Positions 21,353-22,710 of a stretch of DNA of 22,710 bases are shown piece after piece. The notes under the pieces were generated by a model, which saw nothing but the letters and a program-made list of their open reading frames with translations, made no database searches and was not told the origin of the DNA. The DNA comes from JANLQX01 sp031418775 (lineage in GTDB: Bacteria > Actinomycetota > Acidimicrobiia > Acidimicrobiales > JANYDT01), in assembly GCA_031418775.1 (NCBI GenBank), contig JANOJN010000194.1, positions 1 to 22,710 of the forward strand, in the 5' to 3' direction. The position numbers and the translations under genes are program-made. Numbering within the stretch: position 1 is the first letter of the stretch; each line of letters opens with the position of its first letter.

Positions 21353-22710
21353 TCAACGAAGCAGCAGGAACGACGCGACCCGTTCGCCGATCATCACCGC
21401 AGGGATGTTCGTGTTCGCCCGCGGAATCTGGGCCATCAACGACACGTCGGCAACCGTAACGCGATCCAGACCGCGCACCCGGCCCCGGCTGTCGCAGACC
21501 CCTTCATCGCCCGCGCCCATTGGGCACGTTCCTACCGGGTGGTAGTAGTGCACGACCTCGCGGCGGATTGCCTCGTCGGTGCTCGTGTCGGTCACCGGCG
21601 GCCCCAGCACCGAAGCCAACGCCGGGTGGTCGAGCAGGTCCTGGGCCATGACCAGTCCCTCGCGCATCACGGCGATGTCGTGCCCGTCGGGGTCGGAGAG
21701 GTAGGCATGATCGATCCTCGGTGCCGTCGTCGGATCAGCCGACACGATGTCGACGCGGCCGCGGCTTTGGGGAGTCACGCACGCCACCTCCACCAGCGCA
21801 TTGCCGCCGGTGAGCGCCGTCTGCGTCGACGCGCACACCGGATAGAGATGGATGTCGAAGATGGCGTCGGTGGCGAGTGACGAGCACACCTTGCCGAGCG
21901 TTTGCTCCTCCGGGAGAGCACCGCGCGAAGCGGCCTCGTCAAGCCAGGACTCCAGGAGGGGACCGATGCGCCGGTCGGCATGGATCATCGGGTGATCGTG
22001 CAAGTTCGCGCCGACACCGGGTTGGTTGACCAAGCAGGCGATACCGGCCTGGCGGAGCCGTTCCGGGTCACCGACGCCTGATCGCTGGAGGATGGCCGGA
22101 GTCCCGTACACGCCGGCACTGAGCACGACGCGCTCGGAGCGAACGGTGAGCACTTTCCCGTCGCGCCTCCCGAACACGGTGACGCCGGAGGGTTCCTCGA
22201 CGAATCGGTCGACGAGGACGCGATCGACGATGGTGAGGTTCGCCCGGTGCCGGACCGGGTCGAGGTAGGCGAACGCGGTGTTCCAGCGGACCCCGTCGAC
22301 GATGTTGACCGTTTCGAGCCCGAACGATTCGTTGGCATCGAGATCGCAGAGATCCGATGCGATCGTCCACCCCTTGCCCGTTGCGGCCTCCAGGCAGCGA
22401 GCGTGGAACGGCCCGGCTTCGTCGGCCCGGTACGCCCGGACCCGCATCTTCTCGAGGACGGTGGCGAAGACCGGCCGCAAGACGTCCGTGCGCCACTCCG
22501 GCAACGCCCACGCGTCGTAGTCCGATGCGTGTCCGACCGCGGCGATCGCCCCGTTGTGGGCCGAGCATCCGCCGATGACCCGGGCTCGCTCGAACGTCCA
22601 CGGTGTCCGGCCCGAGACCGGTCCCGACTCGTAACCCCAGTCATGCGACAGAGCGATGGCGTGGGCGTCGAGGAGGTCGGCCGGCCACCCGGTCGGGGAT
22701 CCGTCGCCGG
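21353..22710 (-). CDS. GMC-family FAD oxidoreductase, 5' partial
   Basis: The frame stays open to the right edge of the window, so the start and the FAD-binding GxGxxG lie outside; an internal ATG at 22504 is not the start. About 452 codons are visible. RVIGGCSAHNGAIAAVGHAS and DYDAWALPEW form the first GMC signature. VVLSAGVYGTPAILQRSGVG is the second. HYYHPVGTCPMG and NTNIPAVMIGERVA carry the C-terminal His and Asn of the active site. The family (choline dehydrogenase, glucose and alcohol oxidases) oxidises primary and secondary alcohols with FAD. In the second signature and the active site nothing essential is missing. Next to a FadD19-like synthetase, an alcohol derived from a lipid or steroid side chain is a reasonable but unproven substrate. 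Confidence 0.92.
   Translation of the reverse strand, partial: GDGSPTGWPADLLDAHAIALSHDWGYESGPVSGRTPWTFERARVIGGCSAHNGAIAAVGHASDYDAWALPEWRTDVLRPVFATVLEKMRVRAYRADEAGPFHARCLEAATGKGWTIASDLCDLDANESFGLETVNIVDGVRWNTAFAYLDPVRHRANLTIVDRVLVDRFVEEPSGVTVFGRRDGKVLTVRSERVVLSAGVYGTPAILQRSGVGDPERLRQAGIACLVNQPGVGANLHDHPMIHADRRIGPLLESWLDEAASRGALPEEQTLGKVCSSLATDAIFDIHLYPVCASTQTALTGGNALVEVACVTPQSRGRVDIVSADPTTAPRIDHAYLSDPDGHDIAVMREGLVMAQDLLDHPALASVLGPPVTDTSTDEAIRREVVHYYHPVGTCPMGAGDEGVCDSRGRVRGLDRVTVADVSLMAQIPRANTNIPAVMIGERVASFLLLR

Overview
The window is high-GC bacterial DNA, visibly richest in G+C inside the metabolic genes and somewhat lower around 13.5-17 kb. GTG starts are common, genes are tightly packed, and there are several FadD19-type acyl-CoA synthetases, a single-TM FKBP and a Sec/thioredoxin-like protein. 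Together these suggest an actinobacterium, perhaps of the Acidimicrobiia. That placement is inference from gene content. No rRNA, tRNA, CRISPR array, insertion sequence or phage gene was seen.

Layout. 1-2.2 kb, plus strand: the 3' part of a membrane-anchored FKBP prolyl isomerase and a UPF0104/LPG-synthase-TM membrane protein, ending in a strong hairpin terminator. 2.26-5.5 kb, minus strand: a three-gene operon of a 55-aa zinc-ribbon protein, a lipoprotein (ATGA overlap) and a large FtsH-like membrane AAA+ metalloprotease with unusual insertions. 5.7-9.0 kb, plus strand: two overlapping acyl-CoA synthetase paralogues. 9.0-10.7 kb, minus strand: an exported protein of unknown function followed by an LCAD-type acyl-CoA dehydrogenase. 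10.9-12.0 kb, plus strand: a GHMP sugar kinase. 12.1-13.2 kb, minus strand: a 370-codon thioredoxin-fold gene interrupted by one in-frame TGA. 13.5-15.7 kb, minus strand: a YdhR-like small protein followed by an ATPase with a C-terminal OmpR-type DNA-binding domain. 15.7-17.1 kb: two long non-coding stretches rich in inverted repeats flanking one exported protein. 17.1-18.9 kb: a crotonase whose 3' end is tandemly duplicated, convergent with a zinc-ribbon methyltransferase. 19.0-21.3 kb, plus strand: an SSB-like protein and a third acyl-CoA synthetase. 21.35 kb to the end, minus strand: a GMC oxidoreductase that runs off the window.

Function. The three acyl-CoA synthetases, acyl-CoA dehydrogenase, crotonase and GMC oxidoreductase point to activation and beta-oxidation of fatty, branched or steroid side-chain acids. 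They are spread over several transcription units rather than one operon.

The most notable object is the gene at 12081-13193. UGA replaces the first redox residue of a thioredoxin-like active site (W-A-P-Y-UGA-G-C-R). A 6-bp hairpin with a G-rich five-base loop starts 15 bases after the UGA, where a bacterial SECIS element belongs, and the frame is open for 249 codons beyond it. It reads as a selenoprotein that ordinary gene calling would split into two pieces. The second notable object is the 111-bp duplication of the crotonase tail, whose two copies differ only at synonymous sites.
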